NCBI GenBank assembly: GCA_039030395.1
Contig: JBCCEF010000005.1
Coordinates: 1 to 64,000, forward strand
Length of the DNA: 64,000 bases
Direction: 5' to 3'
Source: Acidobacteriota bacterium
Lineage (GTDB): Bacteria; Acidobacteriota; Thermoanaerobaculia; Multivoradales; JBCCEF01
Below, piece after piece: positions 27,438 through 35,399 of this stretch. Each line of letters begins with the position of its first letter. Position 1 is the first letter of the stretch. Under the pieces are notes generated by a model. The model did not search any database and was not told the origin of the DNA. It saw only the letters and a list, made by a program, of their open reading frames with translations. The translations under genes and the position numbers were made by a program.

Positions 27438-28331
27438 ATGAAGAACGCGCCCTTTCGCCATCGCCTCGAAATGATCGGCTACCGAGCCGTGCAGGCTTTC
27501 CTGAAGCGTCTGTCGCCGGAGGGTGTTCGGCGGTTCGGCCGCAGACTGGGAGGATGGGCCTACCGGCTCGTTCCCTCCCTTCGGCGGCGCTCTCTGGACA
27601 ACCTGGCCCTGGTGATGGGCGAACGGTCGCTGGCCGAGCGCAGGCAGATCGCCCGGGGCAGCCTGCGGCATCTCGCCGCCGCTCTGTGCGAGGCCCTGGC
27701 GATCGAGCGAAGGGTGCTGCCGCAGCTCGATCGCTGGGTCGATCTGGCGGGCCTCAGCCACCTCGACGAAGCGGTGGGCGCCGACCCCTCCCGTGGGGTG
27801 TTCTTGATGACCGGTCACTTCGGTCCCTGGGAGATCGCCGCCCACGCCCTGAGCAAGAGATTCGGCGGCATCGATTTCGTGGCCCGCCCGCCGGACAACC
27901 CCTATCTGGCGGCCGAAATCCTGCGCCTCCGCGAGCGTTTCGGTAGCCGGGTGATTGCCAAGAAAGGTGCCGCCTTCGGCATCCTGCGGTCGATCCGGAC
28001 GGGCCGCAACGTGGGCATTCTGATCGATCAGCGAGTCCGCCCCTCGGCCGGCATGTTGCTGCCCTTTTTCGGCCGGCCGGCTTGGACCAGCCCGATCTTG
28101 GCGCAGCTCTCGATTCGCACCGGGGCGCCGGTGGTGCCGCTGTTTTGCCAACCGCTTCCGGGCGGTCGCTACGAACTGCGCTTCGAGCCGGCGATCCATC
28201 CGCCGGCGGCCGCGGCGCGGGGCGAGGAGGCCTATGCGGCACTGACGCTGCGGTATTTGGCGGTGCTCGAGGACGAAATCCGAAAGACTCCGGAGTTGTG
28301 GCTGTGGGCCCACAGAAGGTGGAAGACTTGA
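27438..28331 (+). CDS. LpxL/HtrB-family lysophospholipid (lipid A) acyltransferase
   Basis: A 297-residue enzyme of normal length. The catalytic HX4E motif is in MTGHFGPWEIA (about residue 130), followed by FVARPPDNPYLAAEI and GILIDQRVRPSAGM as in LpxL/LpxM enzymes. They transfer an acyl chain from acyl-ACP to a Kdo-lipid A precursor at the inner membrane. There is no strong N-terminal membrane anchor; residues 14-45 are amphipathic and basic. It stands alone. Its presence supports an outer membrane with lipid A. Confidence 0.9.
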   Translation: MKNAPFRHRLEMIGYRAVQAFLKRLSPEGVRRFGRRLGGWAYRLVPSLRRRSLDNLALVMGERSLAERRQIARGSLRHLAAALCEALAIERRVLPQLDRWVDLAGLSHLDEAVGADPSRGVFLMTGHFGPWEIAAHALSKRFGGIDFVARPPDNPYLAAEILRLRERFGSRVIAKKGAAFGILRSIRTGRNVGILIDQRVRPSAGMLLPFFGRPAWTSPILAQLSIRTGAPVVPLFCQPLPGGRYELRFEPAIHPPAAAARGEEAYAALTLRYLAVLEDEIRKTPELWLWAHRRWKT

Positions 28332-28350
28332 GTGCGCGAGCGGATGCACC

Positions 28351-28430
28351 TGCATCTGCGGCGTCGTGAGAACCCCGGCACTCCTCGGCGTACTACCAGT
28401 GCCTGCGGCTGCCGAGAACCCCACTCCTTG
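28351..28430. repeat. Imperfect direct repeat in intergenic DNA
   Basis: Two diverged copies of about 30 bp, sharing TGCGGC and GAGAACCCC followed by ACTCCT, at 28357-28385 and 28405-28428. The second copy lies within a GTGCCTG...CAGGCAC hairpin (28399-28443). It sits between two convergent genes and could be part of a dispersed intergenic repeat, but no second locus was found in the window. Confidence 0.45.
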
Positions 28431-28466
28431 CATCTACAGGCACCTCCACCCGCTTTCGGTGTGGTT

Positions 28467-28934
28467 TCACTCGCCTGATGGAACCCTCGTGGTCCTGGTG
28501 AGGTCGTAGCGATCTCTCACCCATTCCCAATCACCCACCCACGAGGTCGGGGGCGGGTCTTGATAGTGGTCGATCAGGCCCAAGGTCAGGGTGCCGTTGT
28601 CAAACTTGTAGATCGTCACGATCACCGTGCCGACGTCGTCCTCGTCCGGCTGACTGTCCTCGACGATGGTGGCGTGGAGTTGCTTCGGGGCTCGGTCGGC
28701 ACGAAGGGTGAAGGTCGTTTCGTACCAGAAGTCGTCTCGCGCGAAGAAGCGGAGCGAGCTGCCGGAAACGGTCACCCAGCATTGGCCTCCGGGACCTCGA
28801 CAGTTCCACTCGCCCTGCAGGCGTTGGAGGTCGGAGTCTGCCGGTGAGGGAGTGGTCTGGCAGGCGGTGAGGAGCACCGCGAGGAGCAAGGTCAAGGCGC
28901 TCCACGGGAGCGGATGGTCGGGCTTTCTGGTCAT
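28467..28934 (-). CDS. Small lipoprotein, similar to TIGR03067-type domain
   Basis: A 155-residue protein with a lipoprotein signal: hydrophobic WSALTLLLAVLLTAC with the lipobox Cys at residue 25. The mature part starts with DLQRLQGEWNC and includes VTIYKFDNGTLTLGLID, a pattern like the small lipocalin-like TIGR03067 domain. Probably tethered in the envelope; function unknown. It is transcribed away from xdhC. Confidence 0.7.
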   Translation of the reverse strand: MTRKPDHPLPWSALTLLLAVLLTACQTTPSPADSDLQRLQGEWNCRGPGGQCWVTVSGSSLRFFARDDFWYETTFTLRADRAPKQLHATIVEDSQPDEDDVGTVIVTIYKFDNGTLTLGLIDHYQDPPPTSWVGDWEWVRDRYDLTRTTRVPSGE

Positions 28935-29014
28935 CGGTCGTCCGGCGGTTGTCGGTTCATCGTGCCCTATCGAGGATCCCGAGGCAAGCTCCCCGGTGGT
29001 GGCCCGCGGAGCAC

Positions 29015-29020
29015 TAGAAT
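29015..29020 (+). promoter_or_regulatory. Putative -10 of leaderless xdhC transcript
   Basis: TAGAAT sits 6 nt before the xdhC ATG and no ribosome-binding site is visible between them. No good -35 was found. Confidence 0.4.
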
Positions 29021-29026
29021 GCCCCT

Positions 29027-30061
29027 ATGCGAGACGTTCTCGAAGATCTCGACCGGCTGCTGGCGGTGGAGGGGCGGGTGGCGCTGGCGACGGTGATTCA
29101 CGTGTGGGGCTCGGCGCCGCGACGGCCTGGCGGCAAGATGGTGGTGGCTCCCTCCGGCGCCGTCGCCGGTTCGGTCAGCGGCGGCTGCGTCGAAGGGGCG
29201 GTGGTCGAAGGGGCGATGGCGGTTCTGGAAAGCGGCGAGCCGCGGCTCCTCGAGTTCGGCGTCGCCGATGCCGAGGCCTGGGCGGTGGGTCTATCCTGCG
29301 GCGGCAGGATCGAGGTGTGGGTGGAAGCGGTGATAGCCGGGGATCCGGTGTTCGAAGCGCTGCGGGCGGACCTGTGCGGCGACCGCCTGGTGGCTTCCGG
29401 CACGGTGTTGACGGGCGCCGCCCGGGGCCGCCGGGTGTTGCTGTCGCCGGAGGGCCCGCGGCGTGGCGCCGCGCTGCCGGCGGACCTCGAGGAAGGCTGC
29501 CGCTCGGCGGCCGAAGAGGCCTTTGCTTCCTTTGGCACGGTGCGACGGGAGCTGGAAGAGCAAGGCGCGGAAGTGTTCGTCGAGGCCCATCCACCGCGGC
29601 CGGAGCTGGTGCTGGTGGGGGCGGTCCACGTCGCCGTCCACCTGGTCACCCTGGCGCGGGAACTCGGCTTTCGGACGGTGGTATTGGATCCCCGCTCGGC
29701 CTTTGCCACCGCCGAGCGCTTCGCCCACGCCGACGAGTTGATACGCGGCTGGCCGCCAGCGGCCCTGGACGCCTGCCGTCTAGACGAGGGCACCTACCTG
29801 GCGGTACTGAGTCACGACCCGAAAATCGATCTGCCGGCCCTGGAGGTCGCTCTCCGGCGGCCGCTGCGCTACATCGGCGCACTGGGATCGAAGAAAACCC
29901 ACCAGAAGCGGGTTGCGGCCCTTGCCGAACGGGGCTTTTCGGAAGAACGGATCGCCCGCATCCACGCCCCCATCGGTATCGACCTCGGCGGCCGCCGGCC
30001 GGAGGAGATCGCCGTTTCCATTTTGGCGGAGCTGGTAGCGGCCCGTCACGGTCGCCGGTGA
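29027..30061 (+). CDS. xdhC: XdhC/CoxI-family molybdenum cofactor maturation protein
   Basis: A 344-residue cytoplasmic protein. The N-terminal XdhC domain has ATVIHVWGSAPRRPGGKMVV and GSVSGGCVEGAVVEGAM; the C-terminal Rossmann domain has LVLVGAVHVAVHLVTLARELGF and YIGALGSKKTHQKR. The usual GAGHVG reads GAVHVA here. Family members bind sulfurated molybdenum cofactor and insert it into xanthine-dehydrogenase-type hydroxylases. The GTGA overlap with the next gene (MocA-like) forms a two-gene cofactor unit. The likely client is the hydroxylase subunit at 58.5-61.1 kb. Confidence 0.92.
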   Translation: MRDVLEDLDRLLAVEGRVALATVIHVWGSAPRRPGGKMVVAPSGAVAGSVSGGCVEGAVVEGAMAVLESGEPRLLEFGVADAEAWAVGLSCGGRIEVWVEAVIAGDPVFEALRADLCGDRLVASGTVLTGAARGRRVLLSPEGPRRGAALPADLEEGCRSAAEEAFASFGTVRRELEEQGAEVFVEAHPPRPELVLVGAVHVAVHLVTLARELGFRTVVLDPRSAFATAERFAHADELIRGWPPAALDACRLDEGTYLAVLSHDPKIDLPALEVALRRPLRYIGALGSKKTHQKRVAALAERGFSEERIARIHAPIGIDLGGRRPEEIAVSILAELVAARHGRR

Positions 30062-30642
30062 GCTGCGGCAGGCAGCCGGTGAGCGGCGTGCTGTTGGCGG
30101 CGGGCCGTTCGTTACGCTTCGGCGGGTCCGTTCCCAAACAGCTCTTCGAACTCGAAGGAGAACCGCTGGTTCGCCGAGCGGCTCGAACGGTTCTGGCGGC
30201 GGACCTGGCGGAGCTGGTGGTGGTGGTGGGTTTCCGCGCCGATGAGGTGAGGAAAGCGATTGCCGATCTGGACCTTCGGGTCGTAGAGAACCTGGCCTGG
30301 GCGGAAGGGCAGAGCACCTCCGTGCGAGCCGGGCTGGCCGCCGTGGCCGCCGGCTCACGGGCCGCTTTGTTTCTGCCGGTGGACCAACCGAGATTGACCC
30401 CGGGCCTGATCGACTCGCTGATCGAGTGTTACCGCCGGACCGGCGGGCCGGTCGTGGCGCCAGTCCATCGAGGGCGCCGCGGCGCGCCGGTGCTGTTTGA
30501 CCGGTCGCTGTTTGGAGAGTTGAGGCAGATCGAAGGTGACGAGGGCGGGAGGCAGGTGCTGCGGCGAAGGCCGGAGCCGATCGTCGAGGTGGAAGTCGAG
30601 GATGTCGAGGAATTGCAGGATCTTGATCGCCGACCGGGGTGA
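30058..30642 (+). CDS. mocA: MocA-like molybdenum cofactor cytidylyltransferase
   Basis: A 194-residue nucleotidyltransferase. GVLLAAGRSLRFGG with downstream PKQLFELEGEPL is the NTP-binding loop, and FLPVDQPRLTPGLID holds the metal-binding Asp. MocA converts molybdopterin to the cytosine dinucleotide form used by many hydroxylases; a MobA-like guanylyl role is less likely next to xdhC. The GTG at 30058 overlaps the xdhC stop; the frame is open much further upstream (to 28666), but that part is antisense or out of frame with known genes. Confidence 0.85.
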   Translation: MSCGRQPVSGVLLAAGRSLRFGGSVPKQLFELEGEPLVRRAARTVLAADLAELVVVVGFRADEVRKAIADLDLRVVENLAWAEGQSTSVRAGLAAVAAGSRAALFLPVDQPRLTPGLIDSLIECYRRTGGPVVAPVHRGRRGAPVLFDRSLFGELRQIEGDEGGRQVLRRRPEPIVEVEVEDVEELQDLDRRPG

Positions 30643-30714
30643 GGGAGGCGGTGCATCTTCCATTCTCTTGTATCGGGTGTGGCCGGGTTCGGAGATTCTC
30701 GGCAGCACCTGGCT

Positions 30715-30884
30715 CCGAGCCCATAGGGCGAGGCGGCGCCGTAGGCGCCGTGGATGGGGTGAGCCTGAAAAGACTAGTTCTTTTCAGGCGAGGGGGCGCC
30801 TGCGCGGCCCGGCCTAGCCCCCTCGAGAAGAGCTAGCAGTGCAGCTGAAACAATGGGCGAAGCCCATATTCAGCAAACTGCTAG
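30715..30884. repeat. Composite multi-hairpin intergenic element, copy A
   Basis: Five successive inverted repeats: GCCC-ATA-GGGC; GGCGCC-GTA-GGCGCC; GCCTGAAAAGA with TCTTTTCAGGC; GAGGGGG with CCCCCTC; and a nested arm CTAGCAGT...ACTGCTAG enclosing GCTGAA...TTCAGC and TGGGC-GAA-GCCCA. It fills the gap between mocA and the convergent Cys-rich peptide gene, whose TAG stop is in the last arm. Same order of blocks as the copies at 44640, 46364 and 49420. Confidence 0.85.
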
Positions 30885-31228
30885 CAGCAGACGCAGGTGC
30901 CGGCGCAGGCGTTGCCGGAGGGATTTTCACAGGTCGGCGAATAGCCGACGGGACAGCCGGCGGGCTGGCCGGTGATCTCACAGTCCCGGTCCGTCGTACA
31001 GTTGGTTTCCGGCCAGCACATGAACTTTTCCTGCGCTTCGCCCATCACCGAGATGCCGAGCAGCTCTTCGATGGAGAGTGCCTCAACGGTGTCGTCTTGC
31101 GGTACAAGGGTTTCGGTATCGGCGGTCTCGACGACCGGCGGCGGCGCCTTGATCTCCTCGGCCATGGTGGCGGGGGCGAAGCCGACGATCAGGGCGACGA
31201 GGACGACGATCCACAGTGCTTTCTTCAT
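30881..31228 (-). CDS. Small secreted cysteine-rich peptide
   Basis: A 115-residue protein that I do not recognise. It has a signal peptide (MKKALWIVVLVALIVGFAPA, cleavage near TMA-EE), an acidic Pro/Thr-rich spacer with SIEELLG near residue 52, and a C-terminal core of about 46 residues with nine cysteines ending in GTCVCC. ATG 31228 has an ideal AAGGAG site 5 nt away, which argues for real translation. Odd features are the very AT-rich leader, a consensus-like promoter and the stop codon within a repeat element. It could be a disulfide-rich secreted peptide or a modified-peptide precursor; no modification enzyme is adjacent, so the former is favoured. Confidence 0.75.
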   Translation of the reverse strand: MKKALWIVVLVALIVGFAPATMAEEIKAPPPVVETADTETLVPQDDTVEALSIEELLGISVMGEAQEKFMCWPETNCTTDRDCEITGQPAGCPVGYSPTCENPSGNACAGTCVCC

Positions 31229-31339
31229 GGTTGCTCCTTGTGGTTTGAGGCCACCGCTGCTGCGGCAACCGGCGACGGAGAGACGCTCTCCGTGGTGAGA
31301 TGAATATAACCTCTTTTAAATATCATATAATTTATACTA

Positions 31340-31367
31340 ACGATATTAAATTCTTAGCATTTGTCAA
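31340..31367 (-). promoter_or_regulatory. Promoter of the Cys-rich peptide gene
   Basis: On the - strand, TTGACA (31362-31367), a 16-bp spacer and TATCGT (31340-31345). The leader down to 31229 is about 100 nt and unusually AT-rich around 31305-31360 for this genome. Confidence 0.5.
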
Positions 31368-31473
31368 GCGGGGTGTTCGAAGGGCTCCATCTGCTGATTT
31401 TTTTCCTGCTCGTCTTCGCCTGCAGTGAGGACAGTGATTTATGCGGTCCTTCCAAGGTGAGGCGAAGAGCGAC

Positions 31474-31479
31474 TAGAGT
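31474..31479 (+). promoter_or_regulatory. Putative -10 of leaderless YciI-like gene
   Basis: TAGAGT lies 6 nt before ATG 31486. The six bases between (CAGGGC) are too close to the ATG to act as a ribosome site. Confidence 0.35.
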
Positions 31480-31485
31480 CAGGGC

Positions 31486-31794
31486 ATGAAACAGTTTCTA
31501 TACGTGCTCAAACCGACCCGTCCGGCGATGTTGAAAGAAGGCCCTACCGCAACCGAGGCAGCGAGTGGTGAACGTCACGTGGCCTACCTTCGTGACCTGG
31601 TTGACAAGGGTCAAGTCCTGTTGTTTGGGCGGACCCAAGAGAACGATGACTCGACCTTTGGCTTGGTCGTTTTCGAGGCGGATGGCGAAGCGGCAGCGCG
31701 AGCGATCATGGAGGGGGATCCCGCGGTTGCCGAGGGTCTGATGACCGCTCGCCTACAGCCCTATCGAATTGCCGGCGGCCGGCTCACTCGGTGA
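31486..31794 (+). CDS. YciI-family protein
   Basis: A 102-residue single-domain protein with the YciI-like alpha-beta fold: FLYVLKPTRPAM, then HVAYLRDLVDKGQVLLFGRT and a C-terminal IMEGDPAVAEGLMTARLQPY. The His in ERHVAYL is the conserved active-site-like residue. Biochemical roles of stand-alone members are mostly unknown; some are dehydrochlorinase- or dioxygenase-like. It precedes the DUF445 gene by 74 nt but seems to have its own start signal. Confidence 0.85.
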   Translation: MKQFLYVLKPTRPAMLKEGPTATEAASGERHVAYLRDLVDKGQVLLFGRTQENDDSTFGLVVFEADGEAAARAIMEGDPAVAEGLMTARLQPYRIAGGRLTR

Positions 31795-31855
31795 TCTTCG
31801 AGGTATCCCAGTGATCCGCTGGTCCAGCAGTTCGAGGCCACCTGGGGCACTGTGC

Positions 31856-31861
31856 TACGGT
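31856..31861 (+). promoter_or_regulatory. Putative -10 of leaderless DUF445 gene
   Basis: TACGGT lies 7 nt before ATG 31869, with no Shine-Dalgarno between. Confidence 0.3.
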
Positions 31862-31868
31862 TTCGGCG

Positions 31869-33110
31869 ATGCTCGAATCGCTGCTCCGTCAGCCGGATTT
31901 CTGGCCGAACTTCTTGCGCTATGCGAGCATTCCGGTCGTCGCCGCGGTGGTCGGCTGGGGCACCAACTGGTTGGCCATCAAGCTCACCTTTCACCCGCTT
32001 GAATTCAAGGGCATTCGGCCCTTCCTCGGCTGGCAAGGCATCATCCCCTCGAAGGCCGCCAAGATGGCGGGAACCTTCGCCGAGAAGACCATGTTTCGGC
32101 TGGGCACTCTGCCGGAGTTGTTCGAGGAGATGGAGCCGGAGCGCATCTCCCACCACGTTACCCGCTCGGTGGATCCGCACTTGCCGCGCTGGACCGACGA
32201 GGTGATGTACTGGAGCGGTCAGGGCGCCCTCTGGCGGAGGGTACCGAAGCTGGTCAAGGAGCAGATCTACCTGCGGGTACGGGAAGAAATGCCCGGCCGC
32301 ATCGAGGCTCTGGTGCGCGAAGTGGGCCGCAGCGTCGACGAGCTGATCGATTTCAAGGTGATGCTGGTCGGGCATCTGAGCCGCGACAAGAAGCTCCTCA
32401 ATCGCTTGTTCATCGAATCCGGCCGCGCCGAGTTCAAGTTTCTGGTGCGTTCTGGCTTCTACTTCGGCTTCCTCTTCGGCCTGGTGCAACTCGCTGTGTG
32501 GCTGCTGCTGCCGGCCGCTTGGGTGCTGCCGGTTTTCGGCCTGATCGTCGGCTGGGCCACCAACTGGATCGCCCTCAATCTGATCTTCCGGCCTCTCCAT
32601 CCGGTCCGCTTCGGCCCCTGGACCCTCCACGGCCTGTTCCTGCGCCGCCAGAAAGAGGTGGCGGCGATCTGGTGCCACCTGGTGACCCGGGAGATCGTGA
32701 CGGTCCGGCAGATCATGCGGGCGATGGTCAAGGGCCCGCGGGCGGAACGCTCCCGGGAACTCATTCGGCGCCATATCGAGCCGGTGATGGAGTCCTCCCT
32801 GGGCAGTCTCTTGCCGGCGGCGCAGGTCACCCTGGGCTCGGACGGCTATGCGGCGATCCGCCGGGCGATCGGCGACAAGGCCGTCGAAGTGGCGGCGGAA
32901 CCTTTCGATCACTGGGGCTTCATCGAAGAACGGGCGCTGGTGGTGGAGGAGATGCTCCGCCAGCGGATGGAGTCGTTACCCTCGGAGGAGTTCCAGAACC
33001 TCTTGCGGCCGTGCTTTCAGGAGGATGAGATCAAGCTCATCCTGACCGGAGCGGTGCTCGGATTCCTCGCCGGATTGGGCCAGCTCGTTTTCGTTTTCGG
33101 CGGCGGATAG
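31869..33110 (+). CDS. DUF445-family membrane protein (YheB-like)
   Basis: A 413-residue protein. The DUF445 signature GWGTNWLAIKLTFHPLEF is near residue 30, and it recurs as GWATNWIALNLIFRPLHP near residue 235, so the family motif is duplicated. Hydrophobic helices lie at the N-terminus, at 195-225 (FYFGFLFGLVQLAVWLLLP) and at the C-terminus (LTGAVLGFLAGLGQLVFVF). The long intervening helical regions are soluble. The family is of unknown function in the inner membrane. Confidence 0.88.
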   Translation: MLESLLRQPDFWPNFLRYASIPVVAAVVGWGTNWLAIKLTFHPLEFKGIRPFLGWQGIIPSKAAKMAGTFAEKTMFRLGTLPELFEEMEPERISHHVTRSVDPHLPRWTDEVMYWSGQGALWRRVPKLVKEQIYLRVREEMPGRIEALVREVGRSVDELIDFKVMLVGHLSRDKKLLNRLFIESGRAEFKFLVRSGFYFGFLFGLVQLAVWLLLPAAWVLPVFGLIVGWATNWIALNLIFRPLHPVRFGPWTLHGLFLRRQKEVAAIWCHLVTREIVTVRQIMRAMVKGPRAERSRELIRRHIEPVMESSLGSLLPAAQVTLGSDGYAAIRRAIGDKAVEVAAEPFDHWGFIEERALVVEEMLRQRMESLPSEEFQNLLRPCFQEDEIKLILTGAVLGFLAGLGQLVFVFGGG

Positions 33111-33195
33111 ACCGCTTTCCGGCCCTCTGGTAGCGTTTTCGCGGCTCGGCTCTATGTTGTCTCACCCACACGACCGGCAATCGGAAGGAGCGCTC

Positions 33196-33918
33196 TTGAA
33201 CCATCAACCCCTGCTCGGATCTTTCTTCCGGAGCGGACGACCCGCCCGAATCGGTTCCGTAGGGCTGCTCACGTTGTTCGTTGCCGGGTTGTGGGTCGGT
33301 TGTGGATCGTCGCCGGTTGCCCACTCCACGGCGGAAGAGGAGTCGCCGAGTGCCGCCGAACGGTGGCAGCGCTTGGAAAAGCGGCTGTTGGCCGCCGACA
33401 AGGTTTCCTTCGGCTACGACATCAAGTCGACCGGCGCGCTGGCCACCGTCCTCCAAGGCACGGCGACCTGGCGCGGCGATGGCGGGGTGCTGCTCACCGG
33501 ATCGGGCCTGTTTGGCGACCAGGCGGTGGAACTCGATCTGACCTCCGCCGACGGACGAATGGCCGGAGGGTCCGCCGCCGGCCGCTTCGACGAAGAGACC
33601 CCGCCGGCCCTGGCCGAGGCTCTGGCGCTGGGCCTCACCCGCATGGGTCTGCTCCACAACCTCGCCCGGCTGACCGCCGGTTGGTCACCGGATCATGCGG
33701 CGACCGGGGTGGGCGACTGGCTGCGAATGGAACAGTTGGAGCCGGTCGCTAGAGGGGGCATTCGCTTCCAATTGCTGGTCGAGGGGTCCCCGGCGGGTGT
33801 CGGCACCCTCTGGCTCGACGACCGAGGCCTGCCGTTCGAACGCCACCAAACGGTGCAATTCTCGGGCGGCGGAATGAAGGTGGTCGAGCGCTACACGGAC
33901 TTTGTGATCGAGCCTTAG
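33196..33918 (+). CDS. Predicted outer-membrane or periplasmic lipoprotein
   Basis: About 240 residues, function not recognised. A hydrophobic stretch (VGLLTLFVAGLWVGCG) ends in a lipobox-like Cys, followed by a polar linker and beta-rich sequence (FGYDIKSTGALATVLQGTATW, GSGLFGDQAVELDLTSADG) reminiscent of LolA/LppX-like lipid-binding folds. TTG 33196 is chosen because AAGGAG (33185-33190) is correctly spaced; ATG 33154 in the same frame has no ribosome site. It ends 6 nt from the convergent methyltransferase gene. Confidence 0.6.
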   Translation: MNHQPLLGSFFRSGRPARIGSVGLLTLFVAGLWVGCGSSPVAHSTAEEESPSAAERWQRLEKRLLAADKVSFGYDIKSTGALATVLQGTATWRGDGGVLLTGSGLFGDQAVELDLTSADGRMAGGSAAGRFDEETPPALAEALALGLTRMGLLHNLARLTAGWSPDHAATGVGDWLRMEQLEPVARGGIRFQLLVEGSPAGVGTLWLDDRGLPFERHQTVQFSGGGMKVVERYTDFVIEP

Positions 33919-33923
33919 GGTCT

Positions 33924-34733
33924 TCAGGCCGGCCGCAGGCCGATCAGGACCGGCTGAAAGAACGCTCCATCGATCCGTTCCACCGCCTGGTATCCGGCGT
34001 TTTCCATCAGTTGGATCAGCCGCGGGATGGCGATGGCGTGGTACAGCGCCCGGCCGACTTCCGTTTGGCAGACGCCGTCGCCGCCGTCGGTCACCCGGTA
34101 GAGGCTGGTCTCGTAGATCGAACCATCGAATTTCCACACCTGAAACAACACCTGACGACCGCCATCGACCTCCCGCACGCCGTGGGGTTCGAAATGCACT
34201 CCCTCGGTGGGCAATTGCGAGTAGTCCCGAACGGAAATCAGGCACCCGCCGCCGGGGCGAGTGCAGCGGTAGAACTGCTGGAAGGTGCGGGAGATTTCCG
34301 TCTCGTCCAGCAGATGGGTGATGGCGTTGTCGGCGGCGAGCACCAGATCGAAGGTTCCGCGATGTACCTCCGACAGGAACCGCATGTCCGCCACGGCGAA
34401 TGCGAGCTCGAGGCCGCGCTCTTCGGCTTCGCGCTGGGCGCGCTCGATGGCGCCCGGCGAAAGATCCGATGCGGTCACCCGAAAGCCCGCCCGGGCAAGG
34501 GCGAGGGACTGCGTACCGATGCCGCAGGCGGCGTCGAGGACGGTTTTCACCGGCTGTGGCCACTTGGCCTGCAGGATGCGCCGGAGCGCCGCTCCCTGGC
34601 GTTCGATGCTCGCTTCCCAGTCGGCATAGACCAAGTGGTAGTGATCCGCCAGGCGGTCGTAGAACTCGCGGGTGGACGGAGGGGTTCCCGGGCGTCGGGG
34701 GGCGGATCCGTTGGGCGGCGAAGCGAGAGTCAC
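33924..34733 (-). CDS. Class I SAM-dependent methyltransferase
   Basis: A 269-residue soluble enzyme. VLDAACGIGTQSLALA is SAM motif I, FRVTASDLSPGAIERA motif II and FDLVLAADNAITHLL motif III/IV. The N-terminal REFYDRLADHYHLVYADW resembles glycine/sarcosine N-methyltransferase-like proteins. Small-molecule N-methylation is possible, but the substrate is unknown. It begins with GTG; a single-gene unit. Confidence 0.88.
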   Translation of the reverse strand: MTLASPPNGSAPRRPGTPPSTREFYDRLADHYHLVYADWEASIERQGAALRRILQAKWPQPVKTVLDAACGIGTQSLALARAGFRVTASDLSPGAIERAQREAEERGLELAFAVADMRFLSEVHRGTFDLVLAADNAITHLLDETEISRTFQQFYRCTRPGGGCLISVRDYSQLPTEGVHFEPHGVREVDGGRQVLFQVWKFDGSIYETSLYRVTDGGDGVCQTEVGRALYHAIAIPRLIQLMENAGYQAVERIDGAFFQPVLIGLRPA

Positions 34734-34895
34734 GATCGAAGGAGCATAGAGGGGAAATGACGACAGAGCGAGCCGGCGACTCTCCCATTGTGCCAGATCC
34801 GGACCCTGTTATGCGACTTCGGCGATTTCTTCTAAAGCATACCGATGAAACAACTTGTGTTGGGTTCTTTGGGAGGGGAGGCCAGCGGGGTGCCG

Positions 34896-35387
34896 TCAGC
34901 TGCCCCGGATCCCTGTGGGCAAGGCCCGGATCAACAGGATTTCGTTGCGGTCGGTGTGGCGCCGGATCTCCACCCGGTCCATCAGGTGGTGGATCAGGAA
35001 CAGCCCTCGCCCGTGGTTCGGAACGCTCGCCAGGTCTTCGGGATCGAAGGCCGGGCCCGGCGGCCGGCGGCGGGCTTTCGGTGGGATGGCGTGACCCGCG
35101 TCCACGATGCGGAGCTGTAGTTCGCCGCCTGCGGTGTCAACGGTCAGCCGCACCCGATGGCCGGATTCGCCGCAGTAGCCGTGGACGATGGCGTTGGTGA
35201 GGGCCTCCACGGCGCACAGCTCGATCTCTAGGCTGCCCTCCTGATCGAAGCCCAGATCTTCGCAGATCCCCTGCAGAGCCGAGGTGATCAGTGACAGGTG
35301 GTCCAGGGAACTGTCGATGGTCAACTCCAATCGCCTGCCGTCGTCAGCGCCACCGAAGGGCGCTGACGGCTGGTTCGGATCGACCAT
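34896..35387 (-). CDS. RsbW-like anti-sigma serine kinase / HATPase protein
   Basis: A 163-residue GHKL ATPase domain protein. The N box is EALTNAIVHGYCGE, the G1 box is IVDAGHAIPP and the G2 box is NHGRGLFLIHHLMD. Family members bind and inhibit a sigma factor and phosphorylate an STAS antagonist. No sigma factor or antagonist is adjacent. The gene is 12 nt downstream of an FG-GAP gene on the same strand but has its own TATAAT at the leaderless position. The 162 nt after it contain nothing recognised. Confidence 0.85.
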   Translation of the reverse strand: MVDPNQPSAPFGGADDGRRLELTIDSSLDHLSLITSALQGICEDLGFDQEGSLEIELCAVEALTNAIVHGYCGESGHRVRLTVDTAGGELQLRIVDAGHAIPPKARRRPPGPAFDPEDLASVPNHGRGLFLIHHLMDRVEIRRHTDRNEILLIRALPTGIRGS

Positions 35388-35393
35388 TGCGGC

Positions 35394-35399
35394 ATTATA
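35394..35399 (-). promoter_or_regulatory. Consensus TATAAT -10, leaderless RsbW-like gene
   Basis: A perfect TATAAT on the - strand lies 6 nt before the ATG at 35387, in an AT-rich island (35394-35418) that also contains the stop codon of the upstream gene. The -35 is weak. Confidence 0.5.

Noticed and set aside
30881-31228. Ribosomally made modified peptide (RiPP) precursor
   Set aside because: It has a Sec-type signal peptide and no modification enzyme or dedicated exporter next to it; a disulfide-rich secreted peptide is simpler.
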